Of a DNA stretch of 64,000 nt, positions 22,504-32,428 are shown in pieces. Location: NCBI GenBank assembly GCA_016271365.2, contig CM057450.1:1806623967-1806687966 (forward strand), written 5' to 3'. The notes below the pieces were generated by a model that ran no database searches, was not told where the DNA came from, and was given only the letters and a program-made list of their open reading frames with translations. A program made the position numbers and the translations under genes. Within the stretch, counting starts at the first letter, position 1. Each line of letters starts with the position of its first letter. Source of the DNA: Neoceratodus forsteri. Lineage: Eukaryota; Chordata; Ceratodontiformes; Ceratodontidae.

Positions 22504-25500
22504 TGGACAAAATAAAGGTAGGGAGGGAAAAGAAGATCATGGTTTAAGACATATAATTACTGAATTGGGTTTGTATGATGCTTGGCATCACATAAACCCT
22601 AGAACATTAGATTTTACTTTTTACTCAGCTCCACAACGTTCTTATTCTCATCTAGACATGCTGTTTTTACTGGGAGAACGGCTGCATGTTGTGCAAACTT
22701 CCTGAATAGGGCCAATTACACTCCCGGACCATGCCCCAGTTTATCTGAGGCTGGCCATTACTCCAAGCAGCAGAACCCTCACATGGCATACATATAACTC
22801 CCTCCTAAATAATCCAGAATTTGTATAAATGATAGAATAAAAAATAGGCAAATGTTTTTGCACTAATCATCAAGATGTCACTACAGCTGCTTCTCAATGG
22901 GATGCAATGAAAAGTACCATTATAGGAGAGATGATATTATATACTTCACATAAAAAAGGAGGAGGCAGAACAATACAGAAAATGAGAAAATGATCTATTT
23001 GATTTGGAAGCTACACATAAAATAACTCTAGATAACTCCCTCTTACCTAAAATAAATGGATGTTGAACTGCACTTCGAGCTTTTGAGGAACAAAGAATAG
23101 AAAAGGAACTGTGTTTTGCAAACAGAGGTTTTATGAAAGGGTGGAAGAGCAGGGAAGGTATTAGCTTGGCAAATCTGTAAACAAACAAGACAGGGCAGTG
23201 CTCCATATACGGTCCTGAGCACCCCAAGGTAACATAATCTCTCATCTGGGGGAGATAGCTGAAGTATTCGTGACTTATTACAAGCAGTTGTATACAGCCG
23301 GTCAGGGACACACTCTTGACCTAGATATACAGACTTATTTAGGTAAAGTAAGGTGCCAACTCTCACCCATAGCAACAGGCTGCTCTGGATTCCCCCACAC
23401 CAAGGAGGATCCTGACCTAGCAATAGAAAATCTTAAGGCAGGCAAGACTCTGGGACCCGACAGTATTACCCCAGACTTTTTATAAAAAAATTAAAGAGCA
23501 TCTGTTGACACAGTTGCACAAAGTCTGTTTGGCTGTGTGGAGGGGAGAGGGGGGCCCCCATCTCCTGGAGAAGAGCCCAGATTTCTGTCCTGTTGAAACC
23601 AGGTAAAGACTCACTGCAATATGAATCATACAGGCCTATTTCTCTTCTTCCAGTTGATTTAAAAATCATGACAGTGTTAATGGCCAACAGGGTGCAGGGA
23701 GTGGTGGGGTCCTTAGTCAGCCCTGATTAAACCACATTTATCAGAGGCAGAACTCTGACTGATAATATCCGACACCTCTTCAAAATATTTTACTCCTAGA
23801 AAGGGTTTGCTAAGTTTCAGTTAGCTATCTCCATAGACGTGGAAAAAGCATTTGACCAAGTTGACTGGGCCTTTCTCTTCTGCACCCTGAAGGATTTGGA
23901 TTCAGGCCTAATTTTCTCACAGATCTTTCTACCTTATATACTTCCCCAGAGGCTGTGGTTAAAATGAATGGAATAATGTCTTCGAGATTTTTACTTCAAA
24001 GAGGTACTAGACAGGGTTGCCCTCTTTCCCCTCTACTACTTGCATTGTGCATACAGCCCTTGGCAGCAGCCATGCATGCTGCAGATACAAGTCAGGGTAT
24101 TATCATGGGTAACAGTGAGTAGAAAATCTCCCTGTATGTAGATGACACTCTGTTTTACATTAGTAACTCCCAAACCTGTATTCCAGTGCTGCTTGAAACC
24201 CTGCACTCCTTTAGTCGTATTTTAGGATATAATATACATTTTCACAAATTCGAGGCTCTCGTGGTATCTGGTATAGGTTCCCACCAATTCAGAAGTCACT
24301 ACCCCTTTAAATGTGTCTCTAATAATAATTGTAAAATTCTGGACATCAAAGTCACTCCAGTATTTAGCAATCTGTACAAACTAAAGTATTTCTCTTTGCT
24401 GGAAGATATTGATTGGGACCTATACACTTGGACCTTGTTATCTTTGTCAGTGGGGAGGGGAGAGATTAGAAGTTTTAAAAAATGAATATGCTCCCTCACT
24501 TAATGTTCTTCTTTCAGATTCTCCCCATTTCTCTGCCTTGAAATGTTTGGATAAAATTATATAAGCTAACCAAATGTTTTTTATGTCAAACTAATGGGGT
24601 CCGAATCAACAGTCATACCTTTAATTTACCAAGAGAGAGAGAAGGATAGGCTGGGGTTGTCAGATTTTTATTATTTAGCAGCACAAGCCTCACACTTAAT
24701 TCCTATACTTAAGCAAGTAGTTGACAATAACTGGTATGTTTTGGAAAATTGGGCTACCTTGCCAGCCCCATTATATACTTTTCCGGGAGCAAAAATAATC
24801 CCTAAACTCCTTAACAGCATTCCCAATCCCTGAACAAAACACACACTAAATATATTGAAAAAAAATATATTTTTCACTAAAACACGTAATGAGATAGGCC
24901 CCCTTACTATCATTATAGGGGATCCAGAGTTTACCACCATGTATAATGACCCGGGCTTTTTGGCTTGGAATATGAAAAAATTGACAAGATACAGTCAATT
25001 AATACAAAATGGGCAATGTGTGTCTTTTGACCAGCTTAGGCAACAGTATGGGATTCACAGTCATGACTTTTTCCGTTTTCTGCAAATTCGCCATTACATG
25101 TATACATTTTTTAATATAGCATACTTAGGGAGAGATATGACCCCTTGGGTAAAAATTTCTATTTGGGCCACACGCTTATCGACCAAGGGGCGTTACATTG
25201 TCTCAATTTATTAATTATTGATTTAATCAAGGGGCCACTCTCTGGATAGAATCAGACAACTGTGGGAACAAGAACTGGGGTCTCAATTTATGGACCAAAC
25301 ATGGGAGAAAATATTGAGTGACAGGTGGATGGTTACTGTCTCTCCAAAATGGCATGAATACAGATGGAAAATACTCAATGTTTTCATACTCCCACCATCA
25401 CAAAACACTTCTCCCAGTCAAATCATAATAATAGTTGCTGGTGAGGCTGTCAGGGCATAGGAGATCATCATATGTTCGGTAATTGCCCCATAATTGTGCC

Positions 25501-26224
25501 ATATTGGACCCAGATTTGTATGGAATTGAGTAACATATGGAGTACTGAAATTTGACCTGAGTTCCAACAATATATTCTGTGGGGTTCCACCCTCTGGATT
25601 AAAGGGGCGCCGATATCAAGATGCTTTTCGCACCATGTGTTTAATGGCTTCCAAAGTAATCGCAGTCTACTGGCTCTCCAAGACAATTTATTTATTTAAA
25701 TTTTGGTAACCGGGTAATATCTATGGTGCAGGAGTGGAAGACACAGATGGAATCTGTGGTCAGTTTAGAAAGAATTTGGCTGTTATACATCTGACACTGG
25801 AAAAATTCAATGAAAAATGGGCCAGATGGCAAGTGTATACTCTCCCTCAGGGAGTATCTGAACCTGTCAGCCCTTTGGAAAACTAATGCACCTTAGATTG
25901 GGACTTATACCCTCATGGGCTATTAATTCCTGGCATAAGACTGTCCTTCTGCTGTTGGGGGAACATGTGTGGAGTCTTACCTGGTCTTAACTGAATGGTT
26001 TTGAACATGTAATCAAAGAAAACATGACACCACAGTTTTGGTTCTTTTTAACTTTACCTATCCTGTTTACCTAGTTATATGACATCGACTGTCTTATATG
26101 GTTCTATTTTTAACATTAATGATATTACCAACTGTAGATGGTAAGTTCTGGTACATCGTAATATTTTATTTTTAGGTCAGTATTAAATGTATTGTGAAGC
26201 TGTATTCCTGAGTTTTCAATTAAG

Positions 26225-26470
26225 ATGAAGTTACAAAAAAAATTAAACACATCCACCATTTGTTTGCCCACTGTTGTAGTTTGGTTAGGTCTTCCTTTAA
26301 TATGTGATATTCCTCTGTGATAGGCCTTATTCCTAGCTTCCTATCACCGGCTTACCTGATGAACGTGCTGATAATATTGTCATCCATATCCATAACAAAA
26401 ATGTGGAATAGTACTGGGCCCTGGGCCGATCCTTGCAGTACCCACTCAAAACAGCACCCTTATTGAAGTA
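26225..26470 (-). pseudogene. CR1-type RT fragment, minus strand
   Basis: Minus-strand translation reads GSAQGPVLFHIFVMDMDDNI, then, after a break where the FADD motif should be, LKEDLTKLQQWANKWWM. This is the RT palm segment of a CR1-type LINE (GPVLFNIFINDLDDGI-like, then LQEDLDKLQQWANKW-like). The active-site motif is deleted or garbled and stops are present. The DNA from 26470 to 26747 holds no further motif that I recognise and forms the left flank of DIRS-A2. Confidence 0.6.
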
Positions 26471-26747
26471 ATTGCCATTTTTGTTGGAAGCTGGAGGAGT
26501 CTACGTCTGCCCACATACATTTCAAGTGTGTTAATATTGTTTTATGTTTAATGGGATTGTTAAACTCTTTCACATTCCATATAATACATTTTATAGTTTG
26601 TACTCCCATCTAATCTGCAGGTGGGCCATCCATGTGTGAAACGAGCCCTCATTAACTTAAATACATTATTAGAATAAGAAGACACTTCTTGTGGATACCC
26701 AGAATTTCATGGACCCCCTTTTCCCAACAAGGAGCAGTGGGGTTATT

Positions 26748-26920
26748 CAAACAACATGAAGTCTTGCTGTATTTAGACATAATGCAGTTAGCCCCAGCAC
26801 TTGAACTGCCCCGGAGAGGAAAGAGTTAACTCTATGCAGAAGCATAGAACGATTGCGCTCGAGCTCAGTTTTCAAACCTCTGTCTGTGGTACTTCTCAGT
26901 GTAACCATCAGATTCTTTAC
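26748..26920 (+). repeat. DIRS-A2 left inverted terminal repeat
   Basis: It is the reverse complement of 32230-32428, with landmarks AGTTAGCCCCAGCACTTGAA, GAGGAAAGAGTTAACTC, TTTTCAAACCTCTGTCTGTG and TGTAACCATCAGATTCTTTA. A few substitutions separate the two repeats, showing post-insertion decay. Confidence 0.9.
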
Positions 26921-27318
26921 TCCGCCTAACAGTGAAGTCGCTGTGGAGATTTCCTCTGCTTGGTTTGGTAAAAGTAAAGCGTTCAGTTTAAACTGTATAA
27001 TTTTTTGTTATTTTCAGATTTCCAGCCTCTGTTTACGATACAGGTAGTGTGTAGATAGGTAGTGACTGTTTTTTATTCTGTGAAAAAGTTGGATATTGTT
27101 CTTTTCTTCGGTTTCTTTCCGGTCGGTCCGGTTTGGAACCAACCCATTCTGTTTACATTTATTTCTGGGATTAGAGTGGTGTTCTGGTGCTGATCAATTT
27201 CAAAATAACCGAGGTTTTTTGCCAGTTCTTTAAAAAAGCCTGTGACACGGTTTGTAACTGATCGGTTATTGTATTACCTGGCTTGAAAGCTGCAATAGGG
27301 TAATTTGTTGGGTTGGCC

Positions 27319-28900
27319 ATGTCTGAGAAACCCAAGAAGAAAACCAGTCCCACTGGGTTTCAACACTGTACTGAGTGTGGAGGGGCCTTTGCTAAGGCTG
27401 ACCCCCACCTCATCTGTGTTTATTGTCTGGGATTTGACCACCTCAAGTCAGACTGCCAAATCTGTAAAAACTTTCCTAAATCCACTCTAGATAAGAGACT
27501 GAGTAGGCTGAAGGAAAGGGAGGCCGAGAAGTCCGTAGATCCGGATGGCCAGCCCGGTTCAGTCACGGACGAACCTGAGGAGGTGCCTACTGATCTAGGT
27601 GATACCTCCTCGGGCCAAAGGAGAACCGATCCCAAGGGGTCGGTTCCATCAAAAAAGAAGTGTAAGTCTGCCGGTTCGGATCCGGTATCGCACTCTCCAA
27701 CTGCGGATGAAATAGCCAAAGCGATTAGCATTGTTCAGTCGCTTAGACCAGTTCCGTCCATACCAATCCTCCGGATTATGATCCAGATGCTTTTTATGAG
27801 GAGTGGGAGGGAGACGAAGACTATCCCGAGGATGATGATGATGACGATGACAAGGGGGGTCTGGATGTGCCCATTGAACCGGACATCTCCCCAGACAGGC
27901 CCTCAGGTGTCTCTCCTCCCAGGCTCTCTGAGTCCCCTTCACATTTTTGTTCTACAAAAGGTGGCAGAAACCCTGCAGCTTCCCTTGGTTGAAGCTGCAG
28001 AGGAGAGATGAAGAACCTGATTTTGTGGAAATGATGGACATCCCAGAGTCCAAAAGACTGTCTATCCCTCTTCATAAATCCTTGGGGAAACAGACACACA
28101 CAATTTTACAAACCCCTAATTCAGTACCTCCTGTGGATAAGAGAATGGACAGGAGGTATTTGTTATCAGGCTCAGCTGCGGAGTTCCTTTATAGGCATTG
28201 CAGCCATGTTGGAGTAGTGCAGGCTGCAGCCTGTGACAGGGCTAACATTCCTTTGGCTTCACACACCCCGGATAAGGACTCCAGGAAAGTGGATGCCATG
28301 GCCAAAAAACAGTAGTTGGCATCCTCTCTGGGACTCAGGCAGGCTACTTATATGGCCTACACAGCCAGGTACCAGAAATCCAGATGGGATACGGTTCTGG
28401 AACTGGCTAAACAGACCTCTCCCCAGCTAGCCAAGGAGCTGGAGGAGGTGGCTACTGATGGAATTGAGGCATCCAAAATGCAATTTCATGCTGCTGTGGA
28501 CTCCAGTGATGTGGCATCTAGAGTCATGGCTACACCTGTGTCTCTCAGAAGACGTGCTTGGCTCAGATGTAATAGCCTTTCACAGGATACCCAGACTAAG
28601 GCTATGGATTTTCCTGTAGTAGGTAACTCTCTGTTTAGGGAGCAGACAGAGGCTTACATGAAGAAAATGGATGAATACAGGACCACGTACAGGAGTGCAC
28701 AGGCCAAAGAAAGGCAAGCCACTCCGCACAAGCAACAGTCTAGGGGCAGGGGCAGGCCCTTTCAGAGGCCTTTTTAGCAAGCCCAGGCCTCCTCTCCCTT
28801 CCCACAGAGGGGGTTCTTCAGAGGGAGGGGCAGGAGGGGGATGAGCAGGGCTGCTTCCTCCTCCTCTCAGTCTAAGGCTCCTGCCAAGCAGACACCTTGA
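27319..28900 (+). pseudogene. DIRS-A2 gag-like ORF1 with CCHC zinc knuckle
   Basis: The ATG at 27319 opens MSEKPKKKTSPTGFQHC. A CxxC pair is followed by a CCHC knuckle, CVYCLGFDHLKSDC (27415-27456, spacing C-x2-C-x4-H-x4-C), suggesting nucleic-acid binding. A Ser/Pro/basic linker leads, after a frameshift near 27765, to a strongly acidic stretch (DYDPDAFYEEWEG, then PEDDDDDDDKGG). After a second shift near 27990 a conserved C-terminal block follows (DVASRVMATPVSLRRRAWLR near 28510-28570). It closes with an Arg/Gly-rich tail reading FFRGRGRRG. Stops at 28313-28315 and 28775-28777 interrupt it; the natural stop is probably 28898-28900. Family C has the same order. Confidence 0.78.
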
Positions 28901-30797
28901 TGTGTCAGCCTGGGTCAACTCCCCATTTCTAGTAGGAGGCAGGCTGGCGTACTACTTCCAGGCCTGGAAGTCTGTGACCTCGGACAAGTGGGTCCTGGAA
29001 GTAGTAAGCCAGGGACTGGCCCTCAGCTTCAAAACATTTCCAAAAAAGAGAGCCAAGTCTTTTCCACCTGCATCACTCTCAGAAACCATTGCCCTAGAGG
29101 CAGAGGTTTCCTCTCTTCTAGCTCTCAGAGCTATAGAGAAGGTTCCTACTCAGCACAGGGGAAAAGGACTGTACTCCAGGTACTTCCTTACCCCAAAGAA
29201 CGGAGTGGCGACCCATCCTAGACCTAAAGTATTTGAACAAACACATTTCAAAGCCAAATTCAAAATGGTGACTCTGGGAATAATCCTTCCCTTTCTAAGG
29301 CCAGGGGATTGGCTAGCATCTCTGGACCTCAAGGATGCCTACTTCCATATTCCTATCAGGTGCTCCCACAAAAAATACCTCCGGTTCGAGTTGCCTTCAG
29401 GCCATTACCAATTCAGAGCTATGCCATTCGGCCTAACATCAGCTCCAAGGGTGTTCACAAAGTGCCTTGCAGTAGTGGTGGCTTACCTCAGAAGACAGGG
29501 TATCACCGTCTTCCCGTATCTGGATGACAGGCTCTTAGTGGGTCAGTCACCTTTACAGGTCAAGTCAGCTCTTCAAACTACGCAGGACCTACTCAGCTCC
29601 TTGGGGTTTCTTCTCAATCTTCCAAAGTCTGTCCTCAAACCAGTTCAACTTCTCACTTTTATAGGCATAGGATTGGACACTGTACAAGCAAAAGCCTTCC
29701 TTCCCCTGACAAGGATGAAGGCCCTAGTGGATCTCGCTTCCTCCCTTCGACCTCAGGTCTCCCGCCCAGCAAGACAGTTCCTCCAGCTCCTGGACCACAT
29801 GGCAGTTTCCACGGCAGTGGTGCAGGGAGCAAAGTTCCAGATGAGGGACATTCAGTTTCATCTAAGGTCTTTTTGGTCTCAAAAGAAGGATTCACTTACC
29901 AAACTGATCCCAGTGACTCAGACTCTGGTCCAAGCTCTCCAGTGGTGGCTGGACCAGGACAACCTCAGACAAGGGGTTCCATTTCTCCCTCAAGTCCCAT
30001 CAGTAGTTCTAACTACAGATGCTTCTCTCCTAGGGCCGGGAGCCCACCTGGGAGCCCTGACAGCTCAAGGAGTCTGGTCCCCACAAGAGTCTCTCCTTCA
30101 TATCAATCTCCTGGAACTCAGGGCAGTTTTCCTAGCCCTGCAGAGTTTCTCGGATTCAGTCAAGGGCAAGGTGGTCCAAGTCAGAATGGACAGCACCACC
30201 ACAATGAGGTACATCAACAAGCAGGGCGGCACTTGGTCCTCGGCCTTGTGCACAGAAGCCATGAAGCTGTGGTCTCTGGCCTAGTCTCTTCAGACTTCTC
30301 TGGTAGCAGTTCACCTTCCTGGGAAGGACAACATACTAGCAGATGCTCTGAGCAGAATTTCACAGGGACACCACGAATGGTCCCTGGATCCTCACATACT
30401 GAAGGTCATCTTCTCCAGGTGGGGCACTCCAGACATAGGTCTCTTTGCAGCACCAGACAATCATCAACTTCCTCTGTTTTGTTGCAGACCTCCAGTCCTG
30501 GGGACTGTTCCCCAGGATGCTCTCATTTTGGATTAGAAGGGCAGGTTTCTCTATGCCTTCCCTCCCTTCCCTCTGCTGTTCAGAGTTTTGATCAAGATCA
30601 GGACTCAACCCTGCACAGTGATACTGGTGGCTCCAGATTGGGCCAGACAGCCGTGGTATCTTCTACTGTTATCCTTGTCAGTGTCACGTCCCCTGTCTCT
30701 GCCCAGGACATACAGTCTCCTGTCCTCCTCCCAGGGGTGGATCTGGTACCCCAATCTCCAGTCTCTCAATCTCAAGGCCTGGCTCTTGAAGAGTTAG
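28899..30797 (+). pseudogene. DIRS-A2 RT, RNase H and methyltransferase-like polyprotein
   Basis: One frame is open from about 28900 to 30284, overlapping the end of gag in another frame. RT begins GGRLAYYFQAWKSVTSDKWV and includes SLDLKDAYFHIPI, FGLTSAPRVFTKCLAVV and the active site FPYLDDRLL (YLDD at 29517-29528). RNase H has TTDAS, LLELRAV, RMDSTTT and LADALSR with its four acidic positions. The methyltransferase-like part holds DNHQLPLFCCRPPV, YAFPPF and LVAPDWARQPW. Stops occur at 30282-30284 and 30534-30536 (Trp to TAG). Near 29205-29250 the usual RPILDLKYLNKH appears only in another frame, implying two compensating frameshifts. The best-preserved RT in the window. Confidence 0.88.
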
Positions 30798-31144
30798 AAT
30801 ATGCAGCACTACATCTTTCTCAGGGAGTTCTGGGTATTCTGAAGGTCTCCAGGAAACCTTCCACTAGAAAAACTTGCAACTCCAAATGGAAAAGGTTCAG
30901 TATTTGGTGCTCTCAGAAAGGCATCCTGCCTGATTCTGCAGACATTTCCACAACCTTAGACCATCTAGTTCATCTGAATGGTCTAGGCCTTAGGCCTGCC
31001 ACTCTGAAGGTTCATCTAGCAACTGTCTCTGCATTTCTTTCAGCAGGGAAGGGCTGTTCTCTGGCATCTCATCCTGTTTTCAGAAAGTTTTTCAAAGGAC
31101 TGGTTCACATTAACCCTCCCTTCAGGGAGCCCACTCCACCTTAG
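29873..31144 (+). other. Overlapping frame that runs into the recombinase (possible overprinted ORF)
   Basis: A second frame stays open for 423 codons across the RNase H and methyltransferase-like region and then continues without a break into the recombinase N-terminus (RKPSTRKTCNSKWKRFSIWC). Its first two-thirds are rich in Ser, Pro, Gln and Gly. Copy A1 has the corresponding frame open at 47-1021, with matching blocks such as NGQHHH, VHQQAGRHLV and GLVHRSHE. Overlap of RT and recombinase ORFs is known in DIRS-1-like elements. Whether the long upstream part is translated is unknown. Confidence 0.5.
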
Positions 31145-31831
31145 GATCTTAATGTCTGCATAGCTCAGCCTATGCAGCCACCCTTTGAACGTCTGGCTTT
31201 GGCCAAATTGAAGTACTTGACCTGGAAAACTGTGTTCCTGGTAGCTATTACTTCTGCCAGGCGGGTTAGTGAGTTACAGGCTCTGTCAGTTGAACCTGAC
31301 TTCATCTCCTTCCATAGGGACAAAGTGGTCCTAAGAACCAGTAGGAGGTTCTTGCCCAAAGTGGTATTGGATTTTCATCTGAACCAGTCTATATCTCTCC
31401 CTGTGTTTTTCACTGATCACTCTTCTTCAGGTGAAAGAAGGTTACACAGTCTGGATGTTAAGAGGGCCCTTAGCTACTACACTGAGCATACTAAGGCACA
31501 TAGAAATGACTGTCTTCAATTGTTTCTCACTTATGGTGAAGTGGGAAGATAAGCCTGCCACTAAAGAATTATTGCCAGGTGGATTGTTTCTTATATACAA
31601 TTCTGTTATGACAAGTTGGTGGGAATGCCCCTTCAGGCCTGAGGGCTCATTAGACTCTGAATTTTAGCTGCTTCTCTAGCTGCGGCCAGATATATACCTT
31701 TGTTAGAGATCTGTAAAGCAGCCACCTGGAAAACAGTATATACTTTTACCAAGCATTACTCCTTGGACATCCAGGCTAGGAGTGATGCTAGGTTTGGCAC
31801 AGCAGTACTGCAGAGCCTCTTCCCAAAGTAG
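30845..31831 (+). pseudogene. DIRS-A2 tyrosine recombinase, broken
   Basis: The N-terminus reads KVSRKPSTRKTCNSKWKRF, then HLNGLGLRPATLKVHLATVS. A TAG at 31142-31144 replaces the Trp of copy A1. Box I is intact (TSARRVSELQAL, about 31250). A deletion and frame change lie near 31545. Box II, HSTR in copy A1, reads His-stop-Thr-Leu here (31650 region), so both the frame and the catalytic Arg are lost. KHYSLDIQ (about 31755) and SLFPK before the stop at 31829-31831 are visible in the appropriate frame. At least three independent lesions make it inactive. Confidence 0.87.
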
Positions 31832-31874
31832 GTTCTGCATTGCCTCCTCCATAGGGAACTGCTTGGTAGGTTGC

Positions 31875-31970
31875 ATTATGTCTGAATACAGCAAGACTTC
31901 ATGTTGTTTAAAGAAAGAATTACTCACCATAGTAAGGTTGTTTCTTCTAATGGAGTCTTGCTGTATTCAG
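31875..31970 (+). repeat. DIRS-A2 internal complementary region
   Basis: GTCTGAATACAGCAAGACTT at the left is mirrored by AGTCTTGCTGTATTCAGAC at the right. The left half is complementary to 26748-26785, the right half to 32371-32428. It contains the palindrome copy ATTACT-CACCAT-AGTAAG at 31919-31936. Confidence 0.9.
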
Positions 31971-32229
31971 ACCCCCCCCGCCCCCTCTCAGAACCTGGGT
32001 TTTTGGGAAGTGGGCTGGCAGGTACAGTGTTGCACCTCAGGGGTGTACCTTGTACCCTCCCTCTTGGGTGGGGTGGATGTTGTTATTATTTTTCTGGTGT
32101 TTTATACTTAAATTTTGTCACTACCCTTCCTTCTTGGGTTCTCGACTTGAGTCTTTTGGGCCCAAAAAGAATTGTTTGCCCTTTGGCTATATGTTGAACA
32201 ATTTCCATACTATAGTGTGTTAGTGTGCT

Positions 32230-32428
32230 CGTAAGGATCTGACGGTTACACTGAGAAGTACCACAGACAGAGGTTTGAAAACTGAGTTTGAGCTCAATGT
32301 TCTATGCGTCTGCATAGAGTTAACTCTTTCCTCTCCGGGGCAGTTCAAGTGCTGGGGCTAACTGCATAATGTCTGAATACAGCAAGACTCCATTAGAAGA
32401 AACAACATTACTATGGTGAGTAATTTTT
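32230..32428 (+). repeat. DIRS-A2 right inverted terminal repeat
   Basis: Reverse complement of the left repeat, with an extra right-specific end (CCATTAGAAGAAACAAC, then the palindrome and a T run). The same end occurs in copy A1 at 2461-2517. Confidence 0.9.
32407..32424. other. Terminal palindrome of DIRS-A2 (candidate recombinase site)
   Basis: ATTACT-ATGGTG-AGTAAT: perfect 6-bp arms, 6-base spacer. It also reads GGTGAGT on the plus strand, a 5' splice-donor consensus pointing out of the element. Confidence 0.55.

Larger units (their letters stand above)
21919..25890 (+). pseudogene. L1-Tx1 ORF2, rest of endonuclease, RT and C-terminal domain
   Basis: After the DIRS element the endonuclease resumes with GFNTIFHPELDK-like sequence. 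After the TIR element it continues with ELGLYDAWHHINP, DFTFYSAPQRSYSHLDMLF and DHAPVYLRL (22560-22750). RT follows with AGKTLGPDSITPDF, AISIDVEKAFDQVDWAF, RGTRQGCPLSPLLLALC and the active site LYVDDTLFYI (YVDD at 24135-24146). The C-terminal part contains LGLSDFYYLAAQASHLIP and FFRFLQIRHYMYTF. Multiple stops and frameshifts. The RT catalytic motif is intact, but the protein is not expressible. The order is diagnostic of L1/Tx1-type ORF2. Confidence 0.83.
14465..26235 (+). mobile_element. L1-Tx1 retrotransposon copy I, split by nested insertions
   Basis: ORF2 begins at 14465, is interrupted by DIRS-B (14834-21918), resumes, is interrupted again by a 403-bp TIR element (22101-22503), and continues to about 25890. 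The 3' end is taken at the A-rich run near 26235. Removing the two insertions gives a collinear endonuclease, RT and C-terminal region. It is therefore older than both insertions. No ORF1 was recognised upstream. Confidence 0.8.
26748..32428 (+). mobile_element. DIRS retrotransposon, family A copy 2 (structurally complete)
   Basis: This is the reference copy for the window: left ITR, gag, RT-RNase H-methyltransferase-like ORF, tyrosine recombinase, ICR and right ITR are all present in about 5.7 kb. Gag carries an exact CCHC knuckle and the RT keeps YLDD. Each ORF nevertheless has stops or frameshifts. Ends were set from the ICR, whose halves mirror CAAACAACATGAAGTC on the left and GTGAGTAATT on the right. 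Removal of the element would join 26747 to 32429 with no evident target duplication, as expected for recombinase-type insertion. Confidence 0.9.

Noticed and set aside
23466..23687. Minus-strand frame inside L1-Tx1 copy I
   Set aside because: Shadow of the plus-strand RT region, which has clear motifs.
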